DNA from: Pseudomonadota bacterium
GTDB lineage: Bacteria > Pseudomonadota > Alphaproteobacteria > Rhizobiales > Hyphomicrobiaceae
Length of the DNA: 16,389 nt
Assembly (NCBI GenBank): GCA_023412745.1
Contig: JAEZBZ010000197.1
Span: 1 to 16,389 of the forward strand
Direction: 5' to 3'
In this document: piece by piece, positions 7,859-15,678 of the stretch
Numbering within the stretch: the first letter of the stretch is position 1
Layout: each line of letters begins with the position of its first letter
Made by a program: the position numbers and the translations under genes
Notes under the pieces: generated by a model
Told to the model about the DNA's origin: nothing
Seen by the model: only the letters and a program-made list of their open reading frames with translations
The model's database searches: none

Positions 7859-8637
7859 ATGACAACGAGAAAACCGCGCAGAGCCCGGGTAAAGAAAGCC
7901 TGAAGCCGGTGCTGCCGCGCCGGTTCTACAAGAAGGCGGCCTCGCAGCCGGTTGCCGAGAATGCGGGTGCGCCAGGACCTGTGTTGCACGCCGTCACCCT
8001 TGATGGCCGCACCGTCAAGACACCGAAAAAGGCGGCTCTTGCGGTTCCCGGAAAACCGCTGGCCGACACCATCGCCGCCGAGTGGGAAGCCCAGACGGAC
8101 GTCATCGATCCACGCATCATGCCGCTGACGCGGCTAGCCAACAGCATTATCGATGGGGTCGTCGGCGCCGAAGACGACATCCGCGCGGACCTGCTGAAAT
8201 ACGGCGGCAACGACCTGCTGTGCTATCGCGCAGAAGGCCCGCAAAACCTCGTGCAACGCCAGGGCGAGGCGTGGGATCCCATTCTGGGCTGGGCGCGCAG
8301 CACGCTCGGTGCCCGGCTGGTGCTGACCGAAGGGGTCATGCCGGTGACGCAGCCAGCCAATGCCCTGGATGGCGTCGCGGCCGAACTGGCTAAGCTCGAT
8401 GCGTGGCGACTGGCGCCTGTGCATGTCGTCACCACGCTGACCGGCTCGCTGCTGCTGGCTCTGGCGCTCGCCCGTGGCCATCTGACCGCCGATGAACTAT
8501 GGCGCGCCGCCCATGTCGATGAAGACTGGCAGATCGAGCAATGGGGCGAGGATGCCGAAGCCGCTGAACGGCGACAGCACCGGCGTGCAGAACTTGCCGC
8601 CTCGGACCGACTACTCGCGCTCGTCAACGCATTGTAA
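7855..8637 (+). CDS. ATP12-family F1-ATPase assembly chaperone
   Basis: This 260-residue protein belongs to the ATP12 family. Its mitochondrial members bind the F1 alpha subunit and help build the alpha3-beta3 ring of ATP synthase; the bacterial proteins are presumed to do the same. Recognisable blocks are RRFYKKA near the N-terminus (22-28), the LDGRTVKTPKKAAL stretch, AAEWEAQTDVIDPRIMPLTRLAN (74-96) and the central LLKYGGNDLLCYRAEGP (113-129). The C-terminal HVDEDWQIEQWGEDAEA is also typical. It is soluble, with no signal peptide. The GTG start overlaps the HAD stop by 4 bases. An ATG at 7859 lies in another frame. It is the last gene of the coupled crcB-to-ATP12 run, with an 89-base gap before the next gene. 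Confidence 0.92.
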   Translation: MNDNEKTAQSPGKESLKPVLPRRFYKKAASQPVAENAGAPGPVLHAVTLDGRTVKTPKKAALAVPGKPLADTIAAEWEAQTDVIDPRIMPLTRLANSIIDGVVGAEDDIRADLLKYGGNDLLCYRAEGPQNLVQRQGEAWDPILGWARSTLGARLVLTEGVMPVTQPANALDGVAAELAKLDAWRLAPVHVVTTLTGSLLLALALARGHLTADELWRAAHVDEDWQIEQWGEDAEAAERRQHRRAELAASDRLLALVNAL

Positions 8638-8694
8638 ACCATAAACATTCACGGCAAATCCGCGTTAACCAAGCAGTCAACGGAGCGCGCGATA

Positions 8695-8719
8695 CTCCAG
8701 CTATCCTTTGAACTGGAGG
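8695..8719 (+). promoter_or_regulatory. Possible ribosome-site-sequestering hairpin
   Basis: CTCCAG (8695-8700) is complementary to CTGGAG (8713-8718), which overlaps the strong GGAGG ribosome site of the gene starting at 8727. If the hairpin folds in the mRNA it would mask that site. The stem is only 6 bp, so chance is a fair explanation. Confidence 0.3.
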
Positions 8720-8726
8720 TCGTGAC

Positions 8727-9056
8727 ATGACGAGCACCGTGGCCGTTATCGGCGCACTGGGCGGCGCCGCGATTTGCCTGACCGGCGGCTGGATCGGCGC
8801 CAAGGCGGTCCTGCAGGCTGCCGTCAATGATGAGCAGCGCTTTGCGCTGAGGCAGGTGATGTTCTGGGGCGGTGTTTACGCGGCGGCCGTCATGGCGGTC
8901 ATCCTGCTGACAACGTTCCAGGTGCTGCCGCAATGGGGATACGTTGGGGCGCTGGCGATGTGGTTCGGGCCGCTGTTTCCGGCTCTGTCCCGGGCACATC
9001 ACCGTCTCGACGTCGCGGGCCAGGATGGCATCGCGGCTTCCTATTCTGCCGCCTGA
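8727..9056 (+). CDS. Small integral membrane protein, function unknown
   Basis: This 109-residue protein has three predicted hydrophobic segments, at about residues 5-25, 44-64 and 70-86, and a short hydrophilic tail. The first two helices are separated by a charged loop (VNDEQRFALRQ). The ATG at 8727 is preceded at good spacing by GGAGG (8715-8719), the best ribosome site among the plus-strand genes here. I do not recognise a family, and no enzymatic motif is visible. It lies between the ATP12 gene (89 bases upstream) and pccB (125 bases downstream), both on the same strand. It could belong to either transcript or stand alone. Confidence 0.75.
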   Translation: MTSTVAVIGALGGAAICLTGGWIGAKAVLQAAVNDEQRFALRQVMFWGGVYAAAVMAVILLTTFQVLPQWGYVGALAMWFGPLFPALSRAHHRLDVAGQDGIAASYSAA

Positions 9057-9181
9057 CCATCCAATTCGGGTATCCCGTCCAGCCGCTCCACCGGATCAGG
9101 CGCTCCGACACCGATTTGCACCCCAGCCCGTGCGTGCTATGCCACGTGAGGTGACCTTAGAAAACGGGCTTCTGAACTGCC

Positions 9182-10714
9182 ATGAAGGACATTCTCGGTG
9201 AGCTGGAACGCCGGCGTGCAACGGCACGGCTCGGCGGCGGTGAAACGCGCATCGCGGCGCAGCACAAGCGCGGCAAGCTGACGGCGCGGGAACGCATCGA
9301 CCTGCTGATGGACGAAGGCTCGTTCGAGGAGTTCGACATGTATGTCGAGCACCGCTGCACCGACTTCGGCATGGAGAAAACCAAGATCCCGGGCGATGGC
9401 GTCATCACCGGATGGGGCACCATCAATGGCCGCGTAGTCTACGTTTTCGCCAAGGATTTCACGGTGTTCGGCGGCTCTCTATCGGAGACGCACGCCAACA
9501 AGATCATCAAGATCCAGGACATGGCGCTGAAGAACCGCGCCCCTGTCATCGGCTTGTTCGACGCGGGCGGCGCGCGCATTCAGGAAGGCGTCGCAGCGCT
9601 CGGCGGCTACGGCGAAGTGTTCCTGCGCAACGTGCTCGCCTCCGGCGTGATCCCGCAGATCTCAGTGATCATGGGGCCGTGCGCGGGCGGCGACGTCTAT
9701 TCGCCGGCGATGACGGACTTCATCTTCATGGTCAAGGACACGAGCTACATGTTCGTGACCGGCCCGGACGTCGTCAAAACCGTCACCAACGAGACAGTGA
9801 CGGCGGAAGAGCTCGGCGGTGCGCGTATCCACACCACCAAGTCGTCGATCGCCGATCGCGCCTACGAGAACGACGTCGAGGCGCTGCTGCAGATGCGCCG
9901 CCTGATGGACTTCCTGCCGTCCAACAATCGCTCCGGCGTGCCCTACCTGCCGACTAAGGACAGCGCCGATCGCGTCGAGGCCTCGCTCGACACGCTGATT
10001 CCGAATAATCCCAATACGCCCTACGACATCAGGGAGTTGATCCTCAAGGTCGTCGACGAAAGCGATTTCTTCGAGATCCAGGACGCGTTCGCGCGCAACA
10101 TCGTCACGGGCTTCGCGCGCATGGAGGGCCGCACCGTCGGCATCGTCGCCAACCAGCCGATGGTGCTGGCAGGCGTGCTCGACTCCGATGCTTCACGAAA
10201 GGCGGCGCGCTTCGTGCGTTTCTGCGACTGCTTCGAGATCCCGATCGTCACGTTCGTGGATGTTCCAGGCTTCCTGCCCGGCACCGCGCAGGAATACGGC
10301 GGCCTGATCAAGCACGGCGCCAAACTGCTGTTCGCTTATTCCGAGGCCACTGTGCCGAAGGTCACGCTGATCACGCGCAAGGCCTATGGCGGCGCCTATG
10401 ACGTGATGAGCTCCAAACATATCCGGGGCGACGTCAACTACGCATGGCCATCAGCCGAGATCGCCGTGATGGGCCCCAAGGGCGCCGCCGAGATCCTCTA
10501 CCGGTCCGAACTCGGCGATCCCGAGAAGATCAAGACCCGCATCGACGAGTACCAGACGCGGTTCGCCAATCCCTTCGTTGCCGCGGAGCGCGGCTACATC
10601 GACGAGGTGATCACGCCGCGCGACACCCGGCGCCGCATCTGCCGCGCACTCAACATGCTACGTAACAAAACCATCGAGAACCCCTGGAAGAAGCACGACA
10701 ATATCCCGCTGTGA
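9182..10714 (+). CDS. pccB: Propionyl-CoA carboxylase beta subunit (carboxyltransferase)
   Basis: This 510-residue protein transfers the carboxyl group from biotin on PccA to propionyl-CoA, giving methylmalonyl-CoA. It has two crotonase-like halves. The N-terminal half carries the CoA-side oxyanion loop at FDAGGARIQEG (126-136) and ASGVIPQISVIMGPCAGG (153-170). The C-terminal half carries the biotin-side loop at VDVPGFLPG (359-367) and RKAYGGAYDVMSSKHIRGD (399-417). D407 in GGAYDVM appears to match the residue that favours propionyl-CoA in Streptomyces PccB, where acetyl-CoA-preferring enzymes carry a hydrophobic residue; this supports PCC over ACC. The active enzyme is expected to be an alpha6-beta6 dodecamer. 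The ATG at 9182 matches the family start, though the upstream ribosome site is weak. A poor -35/-10 pair (TTGCAC 9116-9121, TATGCC 9138-9143) is all I see upstream. Confidence 0.96.
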   Translation: MKDILGELERRRATARLGGGETRIAAQHKRGKLTARERIDLLMDEGSFEEFDMYVEHRCTDFGMEKTKIPGDGVITGWGTINGRVVYVFAKDFTVFGGSLSETHANKIIKIQDMALKNRAPVIGLFDAGGARIQEGVAALGGYGEVFLRNVLASGVIPQISVIMGPCAGGDVYSPAMTDFIFMVKDTSYMFVTGPDVVKTVTNETVTAEELGGARIHTTKSSIADRAYENDVEALLQMRRLMDFLPSNNRSGVPYLPTKDSADRVEASLDTLIPNNPNTPYDIRELILKVVDESDFFEIQDAFARNIVTGFARMEGRTVGIVANQPMVLAGVLDSDASRKAARFVRFCDCFEIPIVTFVDVPGFLPGTAQEYGGLIKHGAKLLFAYSEATVPKVTLITRKAYGGAYDVMSSKHIRGDVNYAWPSAEIAVMGPKGAAEILYRSELGDPEKIKTRIDEYQTRFANPFVAAERGYIDEVITPRDTRRRICRALNMLRNKTIENPWKKHDNIPL

Positions 10715-10754
10715 GGGGCTTTGGACGTACGGTAACAATCAAAACACGCAAAGA

Positions 10755-10785
10755 TTGCCGATTCCTGATATAAACAATCTATAGT
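10755..10785 (+). promoter_or_regulatory. Candidate sigma-70-type promoter of the sulfotransferase operon
   Basis: In a markedly AT-rich stretch after pccB, TTGCCG (10755-10760) could be the -35 and TATAGT (10780-10785) the -10, with a 19-base spacer (18 if CTATAG is used). The spacer is a little long and the -35 only partly matches, but the location about 73 bases before the first sulfotransferase gene fits a transcript with a structured leader. Confidence 0.4.
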
Positions 10786-10794
10786 CGTCTTTGA

Positions 10795-10840
10795 ATTGCA
10801 TCGCCGCCTCGATGGGTCTACCAGGGGGCGGAGGTGCAAT
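10795..10840 (+). promoter_or_regulatory. Strong leader hairpin upstream of the sulfotransferase operon
   Basis: Positions 10795-10810 pair with 10825-10840 over 16 base pairs with one mismatch (10803/10832) and two G-U pairs. Inside the apical loop, TGG (10813-10815) can also pair with CCA (10821-10823). The hairpin ends four bases before the GAGGA ribosome site (10844-10848). There is no T-tract, so it is not a standard terminator. It could stabilise the mRNA, tune translation or bind a protein. Confidence 0.6.
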
Positions 10841-10857
10841 AGCGAGGACGGCAACCG

Positions 10858-11820
10858 ATGGTTGATCTACCGCTTAGCTCTGGCCCCCCTTTCGTCCGCT
10901 TTTTGAATGTGATTTCGACGAAACGGTCAGGCCATCATGCTTTGATCAAATGGATCGAGACCGGCAGCCCGGTCCCAACACGTTTCATCAACAACGCCGC
11001 GATCAACCCCGAGCTGTTCAGCCGGATCTCCAGCTTCGCGCGGAGTATCAGCGAACCGACCACCATCATCCTGAACTACGAAGGCGTCACGCCAGCGGGC
11101 GTAGGCAAGGTTCTAACCGTACAGAAGGACAGCGGCGCGAGCGTGCAAAACGTTCTGTTCGTTCGCGATCCGCTCAACGCTTGCGCCAGTCTGATGCAGC
11201 GCAAAGCCGTCGTCTATGCTGAGCTGGTCATGATTCTGCGCCAGCTTTTCGCGCTCAAAAACTGGCTCGATCTCTATCAGCAGGGCAAAGCCAAGGCCGA
11301 CCTGGTCTTCTATAATCGCTGGTTAGCCGATGACGACTACCGAGCCGGGGTGGCGCAACGGCTCGGCATCAACGCGGAGCCTGTTGGAACGGAAGTTACC
11401 GCATTTGGCGGCGGCAGCTCGTTCCGGGATCTCGCGCAGGGCGGAGCAGCGGCCACACCAAAGCTGCTGAATCGCTGGAAGGCATATGAGCACGACGCGG
11501 TGTTCCGCAGCCTCGTCAGCCATCCCCTGTTCGCTGAAATCTTTTACGATGAACTGCGCGGCGCGATTACGGATACCGCCGGCGAAAGCGACCGCGACGA
11601 GGAGCGCGCTGCATATCTGGCTGGAGCAAGAAACGGCTACTCGACGGCGGGGTTCTTAGGTCGTATCATTCAGGGGTTGAGCCAGAACCTCGCCGCTTTT
11701 GAGCGCATCGAGGCGCAACACGCCAGCCTGCGCAAGCGGGCGACGATCGCCGCAACTTATCTCAACGCGATATTGAGCCCACCCCGTTACAACACTGCAT
11801 TGCCATCGACCTCGGAATGA
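10858..11820 (+). CDS. Sulfotransferase-fold protein 1
   Basis: This 320-residue protein looks like a PAPS-dependent sulfotransferase. The N-terminal STKRSGHHALIKWI (20-33) fits the P-loop-like 5'-phosphosulfate-binding motif. VLFVRDPLNACASLM (99-113) fits the 3'-phosphate-binding motif, with R103 and S111 at the canonical spacing of eight. Residues beyond about 270 are rich in Ala, Arg and Leu and probably helical. No signal peptide or membrane helix is seen, so it should act in the cytoplasm. The acceptor is unknown. The ATG at 10858 has GAGGA nine bases upstream. Its stop overlaps the next gene by 4 bases (ATGA). The overall similarity to any characterised sulfotransferase seems low, so a related nucleotide-binding role without sulfation remains possible. 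Confidence 0.7.
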   Translation: MVDLPLSSGPPFVRFLNVISTKRSGHHALIKWIETGSPVPTRFINNAAINPELFSRISSFARSISEPTTIILNYEGVTPAGVGKVLTVQKDSGASVQNVLFVRDPLNACASLMQRKAVVYAELVMILRQLFALKNWLDLYQQGKAKADLVFYNRWLADDDYRAGVAQRLGINAEPVGTEVTAFGGGSSFRDLAQGGAAATPKLLNRWKAYEHDAVFRSLVSHPLFAEIFYDELRGAITDTAGESDRDEERAAYLAGARNGYSTAGFLGRIIQGLSQNLAAFERIEAQHASLRKRATIAATYLNAILSPPRYNTALPSTSE

Positions 11821-12512
11821 TCGTTTCTCACGCCCACAAATTCATATTCCTGAAAACACAGAAGTGCGCCGGCACCAGTATCGAGCTCGCCCTTTCGGAG
11901 ATTTGCGGGCCTGACGATATCATCACGCGCGTTCCAGCCGCTGACGAAAAGATGCGCAAAGGGCGCGGGCCGCAGAATGAAGATATACCTGTCCAGTTTC
12001 GCCCGTTCGATTGGCGCCTGAGGTCGGCGCTCAGGCTCAGAACATCCCAGGCGGGGACCCGCTACTTCAATCATATGAGCGCCAAGGCCATCCGCGCAGC
12101 GATGGACCCGGTGTTGTTCAACGCGTATCGCAAGCTAACGGTCGTCCGGAACCCGTGGGATCGCGAGGTCTCGCTCTACTATTGGACATACCGGGACCGC
12201 TCTCACCGGCCGTCTTTTGATCAGTTTGTCCGCCGATGGAAGTACCGGCCAGAACGCAAGAATTTCGACCTCTACTCGATTGATGGCCGCATCGTCGCCG
12301 ACGTCGTGCTGCGCTACGAAACTCTCAGCCAGGACTTCTCTGCGTTTATCGACACTCTGGATGTTGCTCAGCGCCCCGAACTGCCACGCGCAAAAACTCA
12401 ACAGCGCAAAAAAGACACTGCCGATTACAGGAGCCTGTATTCCAGCGATACTGAAACAATTGTTCGCAATAGATACGCTCGGGAAATTGAAGCATTCGGA
12501 TATCAGTTTTAG
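11817..12512 (+). CDS. Sulfotransferase-fold protein 2 (Sulfotransfer_2-like)
   Basis: This 231-residue protein resembles the carbohydrate sulfotransferase family that includes chondroitin and HNK-1 enzymes (Sulfotransfer_2). FIFLKTQKCAGTSIELAL (9-26) is the 5'-phosphosulfate loop, with K16 as the likely PAPS-contacting lysine. KLTVVRNPWDREVSLYYW (106-123) is the 3'-phosphate motif, with R111 and S119 eight apart. The protein is short compared with eukaryotic members and lacks a transmembrane anchor, as expected for a bacterial cytoplasmic enzyme. Its ATG overlaps the stop of the preceding gene, implying translational coupling, and the third gene begins 27 bases after its stop. The acceptor is probably a sugar or cell-surface glycan by family analogy, but nothing in the window identifies it. 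Confidence 0.8.
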   Translation: MIVSHAHKFIFLKTQKCAGTSIELALSEICGPDDIITRVPAADEKMRKGRGPQNEDIPVQFRPFDWRLRSALRLRTSQAGTRYFNHMSAKAIRAAMDPVLFNAYRKLTVVRNPWDREVSLYYWTYRDRSHRPSFDQFVRRWKYRPERKNFDLYSIDGRIVADVVLRYETLSQDFSAFIDTLDVAQRPELPRAKTQQRKKDTADYRSLYSSDTETIVRNRYAREIEAFGYQF

Positions 12513-12539
12513 CAACTCCAACACTTAGAAAGACAGGTG

Positions 12540-13403
12540 ATGGCGGTCAGTTCACCGACGACATTTCTCGCGGTTCATGTACCCAAATGTGCAGGCCGCA
12601 CGATCGAAAATCATTTCCATAAGCATTTACCCGATGCGCAATGTTGGATTACGCAAAAACGCTTTCCAAATTTGCCGGTTAGCTGGGGGCGTCCCTACAG
12701 TCTGCGATCGCACGAGCACGTAAAGGACGTAAAATTCGTCTCTGGCCATCAGCTCGGGCATTCAATTGCCGATCTGTTTCCTGATGGAAATATCAAGCGA
12801 AGCATTCTTCTGAGAGATCCGGCCTCGTTTCATATCTCGTACTACAATTACAGAATGATGCGCTACATCGCGCAGGGCTGGCGGCCGTACAGTTTCGAAG
12901 TTCACCTGAAATCTCTTCCGAGCGATCCGATTTGCCATTTCATTCTGGCAAGCTGGTGCGAGATCTCGTGGACGAGACTGCTCGCGATGTGTCCCAAAAA
13001 GAAGTACGACACCATAAATCGCGAGTTGAAGAACTTCTGGTATGTCGGCGATTACACAAACTGCAATGAGCTTGTCAGTCTCATCAGTAGTGAACTCGAT
13101 GTTCCGCCGATCGCGAAGCGCGCAAATACACAGAAGCTCTGGATGGAACAGGTCAGTTGGCAGCCTCTTACGATTGATGATTTACAGCCGCGTACACGAC
13201 GGGAACTGACCAAGCGGACGCGCCTGGACAAGGCCGTTTGGACGTCGTGGGCCGGTGCCCGTCTCAATGCCGCCGAGGTCCAACCAGTCGAATTCGAGGC
13301 GGCCATGCGCAGCGAGTTTCCTGCGCTGGAGGCAAAGCGAATCTACTACTCGGCCGTACGCCGATATCAGCGCGGATGGTTTGCGCGCTCATCAGCGTCG
13401 TGA
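12540..13403 (+). CDS. Sulfotransferase-fold protein 3
   Basis: This 287-residue protein again shows the sulfotransferase motifs. AVHVPKCAGRTIENHF (11-26) is the 5'-phosphosulfate loop, with K16 equivalent to that of the preceding protein. KRSILLRDPASFHISYYNYRMM (86-107) is the 3'-phosphate motif, with R92 and S100. Outside these motifs it differs greatly from the two genes before it, so the three are not recent duplicates. The base composition is visibly more AT-rich than the flanking core genes, and codons such as AAA, ATA and TTT are commoner, which suggests horizontal transfer. The GTG at 12537 directly precedes the ATG chosen here and could also serve. The gene ends 54 bases before the convergent protease gene, and I see no clear terminator there. 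Confidence 0.75.
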   Translation: MAVSSPTTFLAVHVPKCAGRTIENHFHKHLPDAQCWITQKRFPNLPVSWGRPYSLRSHEHVKDVKFVSGHQLGHSIADLFPDGNIKRSILLRDPASFHISYYNYRMMRYIAQGWRPYSFEVHLKSLPSDPICHFILASWCEISWTRLLAMCPKKKYDTINRELKNFWYVGDYTNCNELVSLISSELDVPPIAKRANTQKLWMEQVSWQPLTIDDLQPRTRRELTKRTRLDKAVWTSWAGARLNAAEVQPVEFEAAMRSEFPALEAKRIYYSAVRRYQRGWFARSSAS

Positions 13404-13456
13404 CGGGTGTGCGGGAGTTCGTTGTCAGCCAAGCATAGAGCTTTGTGGACGGGCGA

Positions 13457-14881
13457 TCATCCGGCCACCTGAAACTGAAACACCCGTTCGCCGCGCTTCA
13501 TGACGATCTGCCAGCTCCGTTGAGGATCGCGCAGCATCCGTTCAAGCTCAGCGACCGTCTCGATCGTCTCGCGGCCAATCCGCAGTACAATGTCGCCGGG
13601 TCGGAAAATGTTGGCTGCGGCCGATCCGGCACGGACGGACAGAACCACCACAAGCCCCTCCTGGTCGTCCAGGCCCAGCTCCTCCGCCAGCGCCGGAAGC
13701 AGATTGGCGACGCGTGCACCGTCGAAAGGATGCTGGCCGGACAGATTGCGGATGTCGTCTCGCGTAGCGGCCGGCGCTGCCTGCAACGGGATTGTCAGCG
13801 CCACGCGCTTGCCCTGGCGGACAACCTCGAAGCTGGAGGTATTCCCGATACCGCGCGTTACCAGGCGATAGTAGACCGACTTGGCATCGGTGACGTCGAA
13901 ACCGTCAACAGACACAATGACATCGCCGAGCGCCAGACCGGCCTCCGCCGCCGGACCGCCTGCGTGGATTCGCGAGACCATCGCGCCGGCGATACGATCG
14001 AGGCCGAGTGCGCTGGCCGTATCGCGGGTGACGCCTTCCAGCCGCGCGCCGAGCCAAGGACGCTCCACCTTGCGGCCCGACAGCGCACTGTCGACATACA
14101 GACGCACGAGGTTGGAGGGGATCGCGAAGCCAATGCCGTGCGAGCCGCCGGTGCGTGAGAAGATGGCCGTATTGATCCCCACCAGCCTGCCGGCCATATC
14201 GACCAGCGCACCGCCGGAGTTGCCCGGATTGATCGCCGCATCGGTCTGAATGAACACCTGCGCGTCTGACCGGCCGATCTCTGTGCGCGCCAGTCCAGAT
14301 ATGATGCCGCTTGTCACCGTCTGGCCGACACCAAACGGATTGCCAATGGCCAGGACGACATCGCCAACTTCCAGCGAGTCAGAATCCGTGACATCCAGGG
14401 TAGGGAAACGCGTCCCATCAGCTTCGATACGCAGCACCGCGATATCGGTTTTCTCGTCCTGCAGAATGACCTTGGCATCGAACTCGCGGCGATCGGACAA
14501 CGCCACGCGGATCTCGGCTGCCGCGCCACCGCCGCCCTTGATGACATGGTTGTTGGTGACGACGATACCTTCCGGGCTGACGATCACACCGGAACCGAGC
14601 GAATTCTGCGCCCGTTCACGCGGCATGCCGAAGCCCTCGCCGAAAAAGCGCCGAAAGAACGGATCATCAAATATCGGCGGTGCAGCGGATTGTACGCGCC
14701 CCCTGACGTACACGTTCACCACGGCCGGCGCCGCCCGCTTCACGATGGACGAGAACGAATACTGAATCGCCTCTTGCGATGGCGGTGGCATGCGGCGCTG
14801 TGCCTGCACGGCCGCCGCCGAAACAGCGACCATCATCGGGATAGCTAGCACAGCTACGGCGAAGCGAAGTCGATCAGTCAT
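13457..14881 (-). CDS. HtrA/Do-family periplasmic serine protease
   Basis: This 474-residue protein is an exported quality-control protease of the DegP/DegQ type. A signal peptide covers residues 1-27 (hydrophobic core AVAVLAIPMMVAVSAAA, likely cleavage after AVQA). The trypsin-like domain carries the triad H112 (TNNHV), D146 (KTDIAVL) and S222 (NPGNSGGAL). Two PDZ domains follow at about 275-370 and 385-470. Such proteins form trimers or larger cages and degrade or hold misfolded envelope proteins. I chose ATG 14881 because the signal peptide starts there and GAGGGA lies upstream. The frame is open further upstream to 15040, but that stretch has no signal-peptide or conserved character. A TATAGT on the minus strand (14963-14968) is a possible -10. 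It follows rplQ but is separated from it by a terminator, so it is probably transcribed independently. Confidence 0.94.
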   Translation of the reverse strand: MTDRLRFAVAVLAIPMMVAVSAAAVQAQRRMPPPSQEAIQYSFSSIVKRAAPAVVNVYVRGRVQSAAPPIFDDPFFRRFFGEGFGMPRERAQNSLGSGVIVSPEGIVVTNNHVIKGGGGAAAEIRVALSDRREFDAKVILQDEKTDIAVLRIEADGTRFPTLDVTDSDSLEVGDVVLAIGNPFGVGQTVTSGIISGLARTEIGRSDAQVFIQTDAAINPGNSGGALVDMAGRLVGINTAIFSRTGGSHGIGFAIPSNLVRLYVDSALSGRKVERPWLGARLEGVTRDTASALGLDRIAGAMVSRIHAGGPAAEAGLALGDVIVSVDGFDVTDAKSVYYRLVTRGIGNTSSFEVVRQGKRVALTIPLQAAPAATRDDIRNLSGQHPFDGARVANLLPALAEELGLDDQEGLVVVLSVRAGSAAANIFRPGDIVLRIGRETIETVAELERMLRDPQRSWQIVMKRGERVFQFQVAG

Positions 14882-15115
14882 TCGAGCAAGTCCCTCGGAT
14901 ACAATGGCGGGCGCCGGCTCTCTGCTGAGAGCGATGCGGCAAGCGGCGAACGATCGGCTCGGACTATACGGCGCGCTTGACGAGATTTGGAAGACGCCGG
15001 CCGGTGCCACAGGTGTCCGACGCGCACATTGGCGCAGCACGATGGCGCGAACGCGATGACCACTTCCACCGTGGTCCGTCGCGCCCGGCGTCCGCCACGC
15101 AACGATACTGAAACG
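14882..15115. other. Gene-free region upstream of the HtrA-family gene
   Basis: This stretch lies between the protease start codon and the rplQ terminator. Apart from the possible minus-strand -10 element (14963-14968) and the ribosome site just before 14881, I see no gene, repeat or strong hairpin in it. It presumably holds the protease promoter. A sigma-E-type promoter would be plausible for an envelope protease, but I could not identify one. Confidence 0.4.
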
Positions 15116-15153
15116 CCAAAAGGCACGTGCCTGTCCGGCGACGTGCCTTTTGG
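15116..15153 (-). terminator. Rho-independent terminator of the rpoA-rplQ transcript
   Basis: A perfect 13-bp inverted repeat (15116-15128 with 15141-15153) with a 12-base loop lies 25 bases after the rplQ stop on the minus strand. The minus-strand 3' arm contains CCTTTTGG, so the T-run lies within the stem, not after it. The stem is nevertheless long and well placed to end the long ribosomal-protein transcript. Confidence 0.8.
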
Positions 15154-15178
15154 AAATAGCGATTGATCAGCGCAACGA

Positions 15179-15610
15179 TTATGCGCTGGCCGAATCCTGT
15201 TCGCTCTGCTGAGCGGCGACACGGGCGCGGTCTTCCTTGCCCTTCTCCGACTCGTCGCGATCAACAAGTTCGATCACGGCGCGCGGCGCGTTATCGCCAT
15301 AACGGAAGCCAGCCTTGAGCACGCGGCAGTAACCACCGGCGCGATCCTTGTAGCGCGGGGCCAGCGTGTCGAAGAGCTTCTTGACCATGTCGTCGTCGCG
15401 CAGGCGGGCGGCGGCGAGACGGCGCGAGTTGAGATCACCGCGCTTCGCCAGCGTGATGTACTTGTCGACGACGCGCTTCAGATCCTTGGCCTTGGGCAGC
15501 GTGGTCACGATCTGCTCGTGGCGGATCAGTGCAGCGGCCATGTTGGAAAACATCGCTTGGCGATGACCGCTGTCCCGGCTGAAGCGCCGGCCGAGTTTTC
15601 TATGCCTCAT
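15179..15610 (-). CDS. rplQ: 50S ribosomal protein L17
   Basis: This 143-residue protein is bacterial ribosomal protein L17 (bL17), which sits near the peptide exit tunnel on the large subunit. The opening MRHRKLGRRFSRDSGHRQAMFSNM is the L17 signature, followed by the conserved ALIRHEQIVTTLPKAKDLK block. Residues beyond about 117 (ESEKGKEDRARVAAQQSEQDSASA) form a charged tail of the kind common in alphaproteobacterial L17. The ATG at 15610 has AAGGAAG upstream. As in most bacteria it follows rpoA, though the 139-base gap between the two is unusually filled with repeats. Transcription ends at the hairpin 25 bases downstream. Confidence 0.98.
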   Translation of the reverse strand: MRHRKLGRRFSRDSGHRQAMFSNMAAALIRHEQIVTTLPKAKDLKRVVDKYITLAKRGDLNSRRLAAARLRDDDMVKKLFDTLAPRYKDRAGGYCRVLKAGFRYGDNAPRAVIELVDRDESEKGKEDRARVAAQQSEQDSASA

Positions 15611-15678
15611 AACTTTCTTCCTTTTCCAGTTTGTTTGAAGGGGAGGTTCTGCGGCCTCGCCTCTTGCTTAGTGAATTA

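Noticed and set aside
8660..8690. CtrA box near TTAACC
   Set aside because: Only one TTAA half-site is present; no second TTAA lies seven bases away.
9057..9181. PccR-type TTTGCAA operator upstream of pccB
   Set aside because: Only a single partial TTTGCA is present, without the paired TTTGCAA repeat.
13404..13456. Terminator between the third sulfotransferase gene and the protease gene
   Set aside because: Only a weak, interrupted pairing (CCAAGC with GCTTTGTGG) is visible, with no T-tract on either strand.
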